DNA from: Pseudomonadota bacterium
Lineage (GTDB): Bacteria > Pseudomonadota > Gammaproteobacteria > Halothiobacillales > Halothiobacillaceae
Assembly (NCBI GenBank): GCA_021795795.1
Contig: JAJYPA010000014.1
Span: 1 to 51,735 of the forward strand
Direction of reading: 5' to 3'
Length of the DNA: 51,735 nucleotides
Part shown: piece after piece, positions 27,362 to 34,639 of the stretch
How positions within the stretch are numbered: the first letter of the stretch is position 1
Layout of the letters: the number at the start of each line of letters is the position of its first letter
The notes under the pieces: generated by a model
What the model was told of the DNA's origin: nothing
Database searches by the model: none
Seen by the model: only the letters and a program-made list of their open reading frames with translations
Program-made: the position numbers and the translations under genes

Positions 27362-27598
27362 ATGCAAATTGACCATCATGACCTCGTCCACGAATTTCCG
27401 GAACACAAGGACCGTATTCATACCTTGAAAATGGAAAACAACCATTTCGCAAATCTGTTCGACAAGTACCACGAACTCAACAACGAAATCGAACAAGCCG
27501 AAAAAAACGATCTGCCCATCAGTGACGAGCATGCTGAAACGCTGAAAAAACAGCGCCTTGAGCTTAAAGATCAATTGTACGCCATGTTGATTGCCTAA
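27362..27598 (+). CDS. DUF465 / YdcH family small coiled-coil protein
   Basis: 78 residues. Matches the YdcH/DUF465 pattern: a HDLVHEFPEHKDRIHTLKM start, then two helices with FANLFDKYHELNNEIEQAE and LKKQRLELKDQLYAML. These proteins are SlyX-like helical hairpins of unknown role. The ATG at 27362 sits after TGGAGC and lies outside the upstream palindrome. Single gene ended by a strong terminator. Confidence 0.85.
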   Translation: MQIDHHDLVHEFPEHKDRIHTLKMENNHFANLFDKYHELNNEIEQAEKNDLPISDEHAETLKKQRLELKDQLYAMLIA

Positions 27599-27620
27599 GG
27601 CGGGAACCCCTTCCTCAAAG

Positions 27621-27651
27621 AAAAAAGCCCGGACTAACCTGGGCTTTTTTT
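27621..27651. terminator. Bidirectional rho-independent terminator
   Basis: AAAAAAGCCCGG, a short loop ACTAAC, then CTGGGCTTTTTTT. The GC stem is flanked by an A-run and a T-run, so it works both ways. It sits between the convergent DUF465 and AhpD-like genes. Confidence 0.88.
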
Positions 27652-27668
27652 CGAGCACCGGTCTTCAA

Positions 27669-28022
27669 TCAGCCTGCCTTTTGCTGCTCGAACAGGTCCA
27701 GCGCCTTTTTGACTTCGGCGATATAGGTCAATGCCGGGCCACCACCCATCACAATCGCCACTTCACACACGCCAATAATTTCTGCGTGCGTTCCGCCGGC
27801 TTTCAGCACTTTTTCCACATGAATGCCGATGCAGTAAACACAGCGGGCGGTAATCGCCATCCCAAGGCCGATCAATTCTTTGGTTTTTTCATCGAGTGCG
27901 CCTTTGGATAAGGCCGCATTCATGAAGCCGCCGAAGGCCTGCATGGTATCCGGCGCTTCGCGATTCATCATGCCCATGGCGGCTTTGAAGTCATGCATGG
28001 TTTGGTTCATATCACTACTCAT
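27669..28022 (-). CDS. AhpD-like carboxymuconolactone decarboxylase family protein
   Basis: 117 residues. The redox motif C-x-x-C plus His (ARCVYCIGIHVEKVLKAGG) is typical of the AhpD-like branch, which acts as a thiol peroxidase partner, rather than of the decarboxylase. Helical start MSSDMNQTMHDFKAAMG. AAAGGA lies at good spacing before the ATG at 28022. Divergent from the pyruvate-kinase-like gene; the shared 249-base spacer holds a long inverted repeat. A role in oxidative stress is inferred from the family only. Confidence 0.85.
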   Translation of the reverse strand: MSSDMNQTMHDFKAAMGMMNREAPDTMQAFGGFMNAALSKGALDEKTKELIGLGMAITARCVYCIGIHVEKVLKAGGTHAEIIGVCEVAIVMGGGPALTYIAEVKKALDLFEQQKAG

Positions 28023-28078
28023 AGACTGATTTCCTTTGCGAGATTGGCGGAGGTGCGATTCGTGAAGACGAAATCCAT

Positions 28079-28118
28079 GCATATCATACCGTTGCCGGAT
28101 GACATCGTTATGATATGC
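28079..28118. promoter_or_regulatory. Perfect 10-bp inverted repeat, candidate operator
   Basis: GCATATCATA (28079-28088) and TATGATATGC (28109-28118), 20 bases apart, in the divergent spacer between the AhpD-like gene and the pyruvate-kinase-like gene. Half-site centres are 30 bases apart, about three helical turns, which suits a dimer of dimers or a looped dimer. Each arm also carries TATGAT, a possible -10 element facing outward, but no good -35 is seen. Confidence 0.5.
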
Positions 28119-28271
28119 CCGAATACCATGAGAAAGGCAAATAACGTTCTCAAGAAATTCTGAACGAACCGGATGTTGCATCCGATGCCCGACACAACGC
28201 TGTCATGTACTTCGGTTAAAAGGACAAGAACGCATAAATCCACCAAAATGCAAAAAAGGCAGCAAAAATTT

Positions 28272-30170
28272 ATGTCTGAATCTCAGGACAGGCGATCTGA
28301 TCGTTTGCAGGAGCTTGAATCGTTTTCCCAGAAGGATCTGGCAGGTCAGTTGCTCCAAGAAGTCCGCGCGCTGGAGCAGGCCGGTATCGAGCAGGAAACG
28401 CTCTGTCAGGCCGATTTGGCATTGATTCACCCCGCATTCCGTGAAAGTGCCCGGAACCTGCTGCATTATCTCGCGGTGCGCCAGCACGATATCCGGGACT
28501 TGCAGCGAGAGCTGGCTTTCCTCGGGCTTTCGTCATTCGGCCTGCTGGAAATGCATGTTCAATCCTCGTTGAGTGCGGTCGCAAGACGCCTTCAAGACAT
28601 GCGTGGGGATGCTGATGACACGTCACGGCCGGTGCCAATGACACCGCAAACCGGGCTCGCGCTTCTTCAAGAACATACGCGGGATCTGCTCGGTACCATG
28701 CAGGGTAATCGAGACGTGCGTGTGATGGTGACCTTGCCCAGCGAGGCGGTCACCGATCGTGGCCTTATTCCGGCTCTGGTCGAAGCCGGGATGGAGATTG
28801 CGCGAATTAATTGCGCGCATGACGATGTTACCGCCTGGCGAAACCTGATCGAACAGGTTCGTCAGGCATCATTGGCTCAGGGTCGCGAATGCCGGGTACA
28901 AATCGATCTGGCCGGGCCGAAGTCAAGAACCGGGACAATCTCGACCTTGGGGCAGGTGCTGAAGGTCAAACCCAAGCGAAATTTCAGAGGGGAAGTCATT
29001 GAGCCGGCACGGTTGTTCTTGCGATACGCCGCAAACGGGCAAGACCTTCAGAATACCTCCGCTGAAAAGGGAATGGCGTTGACCATGAGCGCTCGGGATT
29101 TCGCGTTGATCGAGCCTGGCACGATAGCAGCCTTTACTGATGCGCGTGGTCGTTCTATTGAAGCGAAGGTGCTGGAAAAATCAGCTGAGGGCGTATGGTT
29201 GGGCTTTTCGCATACGGCCTATATCGAAGAAAACATGATGATTGGTTTTCCATCTATCCACGGTTGTGTGGCGAGCGTCATCGGCGTGCCGGGTGTGGAA
29301 GAAACCATTCGGCTCAAGGTGGGCGATACCCTGATACTTACCCGTGCGGATATTCCCGGCCACGCGGCGCGATTGGATGATCAGGGTCAGGTTGTGGCAC
29401 CTGCACAGTTGTACTGCACGCTGTCGGCCGCGTTTGAAGAGGCCCGCCCCGATCAGTCGGCTTGGCTGGATGATGGCCGAATCGGCGCATTGATTCTGGC
29501 GAACGATGGCGAGCGGATCACCTTGAGCATTACCCATGCCGCACCGGAAGGGAGCCGGATCAAGGCGGAAAAAGGCATCAATTTCCCCGAGACCGATTTT
29601 CTTACGCCGGCCTTGACGGAGAAAGATCATGCAGATCTTTCGGCTCTGGCACCCTACATTGATATCGTGGCGCTTTCATTTGTGCGCCAGCCCGAAGATG
29701 TCCACTTATTACAAGAACGTTTACACGCTTTGGCCGTCCCGGATCTCGGGATTGTCCTGAAAATCGAGAATCGGCAGGCATTCGAACAATTGCCTCGCCT
29801 GTTGTTGACCGGTATGCGCAGCCCCAAATTGGGCATCATGATTGCGCGCGGCGATTTGGCTGTGGAGTTGGGTTTTGAACGGTTGTCTGAAGTGCAGGAA
29901 GAAATTCTGTGGCTGTGCGAGGCCGCGCATGTGCCGGTGATATGGGCGACGCAAATTCTTGAAAGCATGGCGAAAAGTGGTTCACCCACACGCTCGGAAG
30001 TGACCGACGCGGCGATGAGCATCCGTGCCGAATGTGCCATGCTCAACAAGGGGCCGCACATTATCGAAGCGCTCAGATTTCTTAATGCCGTGCTGGGACG
30101 CATGGAAGGACACTACAGTAAGCGAATGACTTTGCGGCGCAAGTTGATGATTGCCAGTCTCGGTTCATAA
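28272..30170 (+). CDS. Pyruvate-kinase-like protein with N-terminal extension
   Basis: 632 residues. Residues 1 to about 145 are helical and match nothing I know. Then comes a pyruvate kinase barrel: VRVMVTLPSEA, GMEIARINCAHDD, VQIDLAGPKSRTG, LKIENRQAFEQL with the catalytic lysine and glutamate, IARGDLAVELG, ATQILESMAKSGSPTRSEVTDAAMS. The regulatory C-terminal domain of usual pyruvate kinases is absent. The ADP/phosphate-loop serine of RxNxSH is replaced (INCAH), and the usual DTKGPEIR reads DLAGPKSR. It belongs to a divergent pyruvate-kinase-like group. Whether it makes pyruvate is unclear. The start at 28272 (MSESQDRRSD) is a choice; an ATG at 28248 is also in frame. Confidence 0.85.
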   Translation: MSESQDRRSDRLQELESFSQKDLAGQLLQEVRALEQAGIEQETLCQADLALIHPAFRESARNLLHYLAVRQHDIRDLQRELAFLGLSSFGLLEMHVQSSLSAVARRLQDMRGDADDTSRPVPMTPQTGLALLQEHTRDLLGTMQGNRDVRVMVTLPSEAVTDRGLIPALVEAGMEIARINCAHDDVTAWRNLIEQVRQASLAQGRECRVQIDLAGPKSRTGTISTLGQVLKVKPKRNFRGEVIEPARLFLRYAANGQDLQNTSAEKGMALTMSARDFALIEPGTIAAFTDARGRSIEAKVLEKSAEGVWLGFSHTAYIEENMMIGFPSIHGCVASVIGVPGVEETIRLKVGDTLILTRADIPGHAARLDDQGQVVAPAQLYCTLSAAFEEARPDQSAWLDDGRIGALILANDGERITLSITHAAPEGSRIKAEKGINFPETDFLTPALTEKDHADLSALAPYIDIVALSFVRQPEDVHLLQERLHALAVPDLGIVLKIENRQAFEQLPRLLLTGMRSPKLGIMIARGDLAVELGFERLSEVQEEILWLCEAAHVPVIWATQILESMAKSGSPTRSEVTDAAMSIRAECAMLNKGPHIIEALRFLNAVLGRMEGHYSKRMTLRRKLMIASLGS

Positions 30171-30199
30171 CGAGGTCGTTCGATTCCAGTGCACCACGT

Positions 30200-30228
30200 A
30201 TCCGACCGTGTGATCGGCAGGGTCGGAT
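30200..30228 (+). terminator. Hairpin after the pyruvate-kinase-like gene
   Basis: ATCCGACC and GGTCGGAT arms in the short gap before the HutZ-like gene. No T-run follows, so a true intrinsic terminator is uncertain. Confidence 0.35.
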
Positions 30229-30297
30229 TGAACGCTCAACCGGGGTTCTAAGAGCTATACTGTAAAGAAGTTTGCACGCAGCTTGGATGACCACGAC

Positions 30298-30801
30298 ATG
30301 AGCGATTCTTCCGACCTTCCCACTCAGCCCACGCCAGATCTCGAACGTTTGATTACGTTGCGCGATCAGGCGCGGGCTTTGATTCTGGCCACGATCGATG
30401 AAGACGGATTTCCGAGTTTGAGCACCTTGCCCTTTGTTTGGCATGAGGGCGCGTTCTGGGTCTTGATGAGCGATCTTTCGCCTCATACGCGCCAGGTGCG
30501 ACAAAACCCGACGGTTGAACTCATGTTGCTGGAAGACGAATCCAGAACGCACAACATCTACAACCGTGCCCGCGTAACCTGGCGGGCGGATGTTACCCGG
30601 ATCGAACGGAACGACAGCCGCGTACACACCCTATTCGACGCGCTGAAAGTACGCCATGGCAAGATTCTGGATGTGCTGACCCAATTACCGGATTTTCACT
30701 TGCATTGCATCGTGCCCGGTGCCGGGCGGTTGGTGAACGGTTTTGGTCGTGCGTTCAAGATCGATGGGTTTGAATTGGTGGCGCATCTGCGCGGTGCCTG
30801 A
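30298..30801 (+). CDS. Pyridoxamine-phosphate-oxidase-like fold protein, HugZ/HutZ type
   Basis: 167 residues. Split-barrel flavin-type fold: LITLRDQARALILATIDEDGFPSLSTLPFVWHEG, here given as LILATIDEDGFPSLSTLPFV, then DLSPHTRQVRQNPTVELMLL and NIYNRARVTWRADV. The C-terminal PGAGRLVNGFGRAFKIDG resembles the heme-binding end of HugZ/HutZ proteins, which degrade or store heme; no heme transport genes are nearby. Start is uncertain: a TTG at 30283 reads in frame five codons upstream, and neither has a strong ribosome site. ATG taken. Confidence 0.8.
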   Translation: MSDSSDLPTQPTPDLERLITLRDQARALILATIDEDGFPSLSTLPFVWHEGAFWVLMSDLSPHTRQVRQNPTVELMLLEDESRTHNIYNRARVTWRADVTRIERNDSRVHTLFDALKVRHGKILDVLTQLPDFHLHCIVPGAGRLVNGFGRAFKIDGFELVAHLRGA

Positions 30802-30858
30802 TCGAAGCCGGGTTCGAATAAATTTGAGGAAATTTTGCTTCCGGGAAGCTGCGAAGGC

Positions 30859-31668
30859 TCACCTGATTTGAAACACCCATTCCAGTGCGACCTTGGTGCC
30901 AAAATAGGCCAGAACCAGGGTTGAATATCCCACCAGCGTCCAGTTCACGGCGGTTTTCCCGCGCCAACCCGCAACATGTCGACCGATCAGTAATCCGGCA
31001 AAAATGAACCAGCCGATCACGGCCAGTATGGTTTTGTGTACCAGATGCAGGGCGAATATATTTTCAATGAAGATAAAACCGGTGGCCAGCGCCAGCGTGA
31101 GCAGAAGAAATCCCACACTGATAAAACGGAACATCAACTCCTCTACCGACTCCATCGGCGGCAATTTACTGACCAAGCCGGATGGATTGCGCGAATGCAA
31201 TGCGCGATGTTGCCAGGAAAGCATGAGCGCCTGCAGGGCGCCGAGGGTAATCAATGCGTAGGCAACCAGTGAGATGAAGATGTGGGCATCGAGTGCGGGG
31301 TTGCGCGCGTGGAGCACGATGCTGTGATCGGGAAAGAATTGCGCCAGCACGACTGATACCGCAGTGACCGGAAGCAGAACCAGCAGGATGTTCTCGACTG
31401 GGCTGCGCAGGCTCGTGAACAGGGTGATGAAGGTAGATAGCCAGAAGATGGCCGACAGCGCATTGAATATGCTCATGTTCAGGCCCATGACGTGCTCGAT
31501 ATAGGCGTTCTGATAGATCAGGTAACCATTGCCGAGCATTGCCAGAGCAGAAACGATCAGCATGGCCTTGCGGAATTTTGTCGTCGTGTCAGCTTGCTGC
31601 AGACCCAGGTAGAGCAGGACTGCGGCCAGAACATATCCGAGGATGGTAAGAAGGGCGATGCTGGTCAT
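30859..31668 (-). CDS. CcsA/YpjD-like inner-membrane protein
   Basis: 269 residues with eight hydrophobic segments. It matches the cytochrome c assembly (CcsA/CcmC-like) fold family in its short YpjD form. Histidines that may bind heme are seen in LDAHIFISLVAYALITLGA and LHLVHKTILAVIGWFIFAGL. In many gammaproteobacteria this gene lies beside ffh; ffh is not here. A direct role in cytochrome c maturation has not been shown for this branch. Convergent with the HutZ-like gene, 57 bases away. Confidence 0.85.
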   Translation of the reverse strand: MTSIALLTILGYVLAAVLLYLGLQQADTTTKFRKAMLIVSALAMLGNGYLIYQNAYIEHVMGLNMSIFNALSAIFWLSTFITLFTSLRSPVENILLVLLPVTAVSVVLAQFFPDHSIVLHARNPALDAHIFISLVAYALITLGALQALMLSWQHRALHSRNPSGLVSKLPPMESVEELMFRFISVGFLLLTLALATGFIFIENIFALHLVHKTILAVIGWFIFAGLLIGRHVAGWRGKTAVNWTLVGYSTLVLAYFGTKVALEWVFQIR

Positions 31669-31747
31669 GAAAAACAGAATGATTAGTTAATGACAGCGGT
31701 CAGAATACGCTATTTCAGGAATAAATTGAGTTCTTATCTGACTTATG

Positions 31748-31901
31748 GAAGCTATGAATAATTCCATCCTGGAATTCTCAAAGCACGCAAAGCAAAAGAT
31801 GTGACTTATGCTTTGCTTCATTTTCAATCACCTACGTGATTGAAAATGGCGGCACGTCCTTGTGCCGCACGGAACCTCTGATTTAATCAGAGGTTCCTTA
31901 T
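31748..31901 (+). repeat. Hairpin-array element B, copy 1
   Basis: About 154 bases made of five successive hairpins: AATTCC-N5-GGAATT; GCAAAGC with GCTTTGC; TTTTCAATCAC-N4-GTGATTGAAAA; GCGGCAC-N6-GTGCCGC; and GGAACCTCTGAT-TTA-ATCAGAGGTTCC. The same order recurs at 41.71-41.86 kb. Its right end overlaps the TAA stop of the FAD oxidase gene on the minus strand. Upstream bases 31669-31747 show nothing. Confidence 0.82.
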
Positions 31902-33349
31902 GGGTTAACAGCGGGCAATTTTTTGCCTGGGTTCATAATGCCTTCAGGGTCGAAGACCTCTTTAATGCCGTGCATCAAGGCCAGGTTGACCGGGGAGATT
32001 TCGGCTCGCACATAGTCACGTTTGACCGCACCGACACCATGCTCACCGGAAAGCGTGCCATCCAAAGCCAGCACCGTAGAGAAGATTTCGGCAAGCGCTT
32101 CTTCTGCCGCCGCCATCTGACCGGGGTTTTCAGGATCGATGAGCAGATTGACGTGGATGTTGCCGTTACCCGCATGGCCGAAGTTGACGATCGTGATGCC
32201 GTGCCGCGCCGCACTTTGATCGATGGCCTGAATCAGCGTCGGGATGCGGGAAACCGGGACGACAACATCCTCGTTGATCTTTTTGGGTGCCACATGCCGC
32301 AAGGTCGGGGACAGTGCCTTGCGTGCCGACCACAGTGCCGCGATTTCGGCCTTGGTGGTGGCCACGTTCAGGCTGATCGGCGCCGTGGGGAGGCCGGGGT
32401 CACCTTGTGCTGCCGCCTTTATTTTGCGGGTTTGTCCATCCAGTGATTCGGCAAGCCCGTCGATTTCGATCATCAACAAGGCACCGGCCTCGGGCGGGAT
32501 GTCCAGCGCAGAATTCTTGTCACTGAACTGGCGCATCAGGTTGAGGGCATTGCCATCGATGAATTCGATCGCTGACGGTGTGGCGGGCTGATTCATCAGG
32601 TGGGAAACCGCTGCAGATGCGGCATGCATGTCTTTAAAAAAAACACGCATCAATCGGGTGGCATCCGGCAGGGGCGTGAGCTTCAAGGTCGCTTCGGTGA
32701 TGATGCCGAGTGTGCCTTCGGAACCGATGAACAAGCGCGTGAGGTCGTAACCGACCACGCCCTTGGTGGTTTGCGTGCCTGCCTTGACCGTATCGCCCGT
32801 ACCCGCCACGGCGGTCAGGCCCAGTACGTTGTCGCGAGTTGTGCCGTATTTCACGGCATGAGGGCCTGCCGCATTGCAGCCGAGATTGCCGCCAATGGTG
32901 CATAGCGCATTGCTGGTCGGGTCGGGGGGCCAGAAAAACCCTGCCTCAGCGACAATGCGCTGAACTTCGGCGTTGATGATGCCGGCCTGCACGCGGATCA
33001 GACGATCCTCCGGGCGAAATTCGAGTACCCGGTTCATTCGATCCATCACGACCACGACACCGCCGTGCAATGGCACACTGCCGCCCGCCGTACCCGTGCC
33101 TCTGCCTCTGGGCGTGATGGGAATCCGGTGCTGGCGGGCGAGACGAACGAGGGTGACGACTTCATCGTGATGATCGGGAAAGACCACCAGTTGCGCCGCG
33201 TGATGCAGGCGACTGTTATCCATGCCATACGCCCAGCAGGTGGCCGGTTCGATACTCAGGCGGTCGGCGGGGAGCTCGATAGCCAGCGCTTGATAAAGAG
33301 GCTGTATGTCTGCGGCGAGCAGCGAGCTGGCGTTGTTCGCTGTGCTCAT
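31898..33349 (-). CDS. FAD-linked oxidase, GlcD/D-lactate dehydrogenase type
   Basis: 483 residues. PCMH-type FAD-binding domain: ITPRGRGTGTAGGSVPLHGG, GFFWPPDPTSNALCTIGGNLG, YGTTRDNVLGL and LFIGSEGTLGIITEATLKL. The C-terminal domain keeps VVPVSRIPTLIQAI, NFGHAGNGNIHVNL, GEHGVGAVKRDYV and the closing DPEGIMNPGKKLP. Family members oxidise glycolate, D-lactate or related 2-hydroxy acids and pass electrons to quinone. No GlcE or GlcF partner is adjacent, so a single-chain D-lactate type is more likely. The start ATG overlaps the diaA-like stop (ATGA). Confidence 0.92.
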   Translation of the reverse strand: MSTANNASSLLAADIQPLYQALAIELPADRLSIEPATCWAYGMDNSRLHHAAQLVVFPDHHDEVVTLVRLARQHRIPITPRGRGTGTAGGSVPLHGGVVVVMDRMNRVLEFRPEDRLIRVQAGIINAEVQRIVAEAGFFWPPDPTSNALCTIGGNLGCNAAGPHAVKYGTTRDNVLGLTAVAGTGDTVKAGTQTTKGVVGYDLTRLFIGSEGTLGIITEATLKLTPLPDATRLMRVFFKDMHAASAAVSHLMNQPATPSAIEFIDGNALNLMRQFSDKNSALDIPPEAGALLMIEIDGLAESLDGQTRKIKAAAQGDPGLPTAPISLNVATTKAEIAALWSARKALSPTLRHVAPKKINEDVVVPVSRIPTLIQAIDQSAARHGITIVNFGHAGNGNIHVNLLIDPENPGQMAAAEEALAEIFSTVLALDGTLSGEHGVGAVKRDYVRAEISPVNLALMHGIKEVFDPEGIMNPGKKLPAVNP

Positions 33350-33900
33350 TCTGTAATACCGAGCAGTTGGCGGTCGATCAGGTCGCACAGGGTGTGTAGG
33401 ATGATGAGCTGGGCTTCATGGACCAGCCGTTCGGAATCCGAGGCAAGGCACAGCAATGAGTCGCTGGTCTGCATCTCCGGCATCAGTTGTTCGGCGACGC
33501 CACAGGTGAGCAGGACGATCGTCATGCCACGTTCCCGTGCGGCATTCAAGGCGGGTTGCAAGCCCTCGGTGCCGCGCCGCGCAATCGCAAACAGAATGTC
33601 GTTATGCGTGCCAAGGGCGCGAATCGGTTTGGCATAAGGCTCGTGACCGCCCGGAAATTCCTGCAATGAAATAACCGGCAGGCCGGGTCGATCATGCTCG
33701 AATTGCCCGACCATCAGCCGGGCAAAATGTGCGGCCAGTTGCGAGCGTTCCCGGGCGCCACAGACGAGAATCTTCTGCCCGTTGAGGACGGCATGGAGCA
33801 TCGCACCCGCCGCCTGCAGGAGCGGTTCGGTCTGCGGGGAAAGAACCGCATCGAGTTGCGATAGCGTTTGTTGCAGTCGGTTATGTACGAGATCGAGCAT
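33346..33900 (-). CDS. diaA: SIS-domain protein, DiaA/GmhA family
   Basis: 184 residues. Sugar-isomerase (SIS) fold: KILVCGARERSQLAAHFARLM, PVISLQEFPGGHEP, HNDILFAIARRGTEGLQPALNAA (shortened here to DILFAIARRGTEG), MTIVLLTCGV and the C-terminal HEAQLIILHTLCDLID. The fold is shared by GmhA (heptose synthesis) and DiaA (DnaA-binding initiation factor). I prefer DiaA because the neighbouring lpoA-yraN order matches the lpoA-yraN-diaA block of gammaproteobacteria. The usual serine of the phosphate loop (CGNGGSAA) is altered to CGARERSQ, also seen in divergent DiaA-like proteins. A repeat element separates it from yraN. Confidence 0.8.
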   Translation of the reverse strand: MLDLVHNRLQQTLSQLDAVLSPQTEPLLQAAGAMLHAVLNGQKILVCGARERSQLAAHFARLMVGQFEHDRPGLPVISLQEFPGGHEPYAKPIRALGTHNDILFAIARRGTEGLQPALNAARERGMTIVLLTCGVAEQLMPEMQTSDSLLCLASDSERLVHEAQLIILHTLCDLIDRQLLGITE

Positions 33901-33932
33901 GGTGATTTCTCAAGCGAGTGTGCGTTGGGCCA

Positions 33933-34106
33933 GGGAAGGTCTGCACAAATGCAGACCTTCCCGCGCAGGGTATGGATGCCCTGCCGCTCAATGACGTAAG
34001 TCATTGAAATGCGGAGCTCGGGCCGGGCGTGAACGCGAAGCAGGCGTAAGCCCACCGGTCCGAGCGTAACTGCACGAAGCCATGGATGGATTCGTGCAGA
34101 GTTTAC
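33933..34106 (+). repeat. Hairpin-array element C, copy 2
   Basis: Lies between yraN and the diaA-like gene. Hairpins in order: GGGAAGGTCTGCA-CAAA-TGCAGACCTTCCC (33933-33962); GCAGGG with CCCTGC; CAATGAC-N4-GTCATTG; GCTCGGGCCGG (34016-34026) with CCGGTCCGAGC (34055-34065); and TGCACGAA with TTCGTGCA around CCATGGATGG. The last three positions correspond to copy 1 at 15.3 kb. Confidence 0.78.
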
Positions 34107-34153
34107 CTGGATAATGCTTGCGCTTGCGGCTGCGGTGTTATCCGGCCGGGCTG

Positions 34154-34639
34154 CTATTCGGCCTGAAAAGCATCTTGTATCCAGTTTACTTCAGTCTGGC
34201 TTGAATGAGGTTCGGCAGAGGACTCGGAAGGAAGCCCGATCGCAACCACATCAAAGCGGCACGGGCTGTTGCGCCAGGCGGGTTTTTCATTTAGCAGGCG
34301 TTCTGCGGTTTCGATGATTTTTTTGCGTTTGGCAAACGATACGCTTTCCGCCGCCGATACCCAGGCGCCCGCCTTGCGGGCACGTACTTCGACAAATACA
34401 AGGGTTGCGCCGTCCTGCATGATCAGGTCGATTTCCCCACGTCCTGCACGGACATTGCGGTCAATCAGCTTGAGCCCTTGTCGTGAAAGATATTCCGCTG
34501 CCACGGTCTCGGCATGGTGACCTCGTGCCAGCGCGGTTTGTGCTTTAGCGTTCGGCAACTCTGCATCCGTGCCGCGCATCGGAATCAATTTGCCGAGCCG
34601 TTTACTGAGCCCATTAGTTAGCCATCGGGGCAGTGTCAT
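34154..34639 (-). CDS. yraN: YraN family (UPF0102) protein
   Basis: 161 residues. UPF0102 proteins have an endonuclease-like fold of unsettled function. Seen: ARGHHAETVAAEYLSRQGLK, NVRAGRGEIDLIMQDG, LVFVEVRARKAGAWVSAAESV, then AKRKKIIETAERLL. The acidic and lysine positions of the nuclease-like motif (GEIDLI, FVEVRAR) are kept, with the usual K replaced by R in VEVRAR. It has a longer N-terminus (about 35 residues) and C-terminal tail than typical members. It overlaps the end of lpoA by 26 bases, as in the common gammaproteobacterial block. Confidence 0.9.
   Translation of the reverse strand: MTLPRWLTNGLSKRLGKLIPMRGTDAELPNAKAQTALARGHHAETVAAEYLSRQGLKLIDRNVRAGRGEIDLIMQDGATLVFVEVRARKAGAWVSAAESVSFAKRKKIIETAERLLNEKPAWRNSPCRFDVVAIGLPSESSAEPHSSQTEVNWIQDAFQAE

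Noticed and set aside
33346..33900. GmhA phosphoheptose isomerase
   Set aside because: The fold is shared, but the phosphate-loop wording is altered and the lpoA-yraN context favours DiaA. Not fully excluded.
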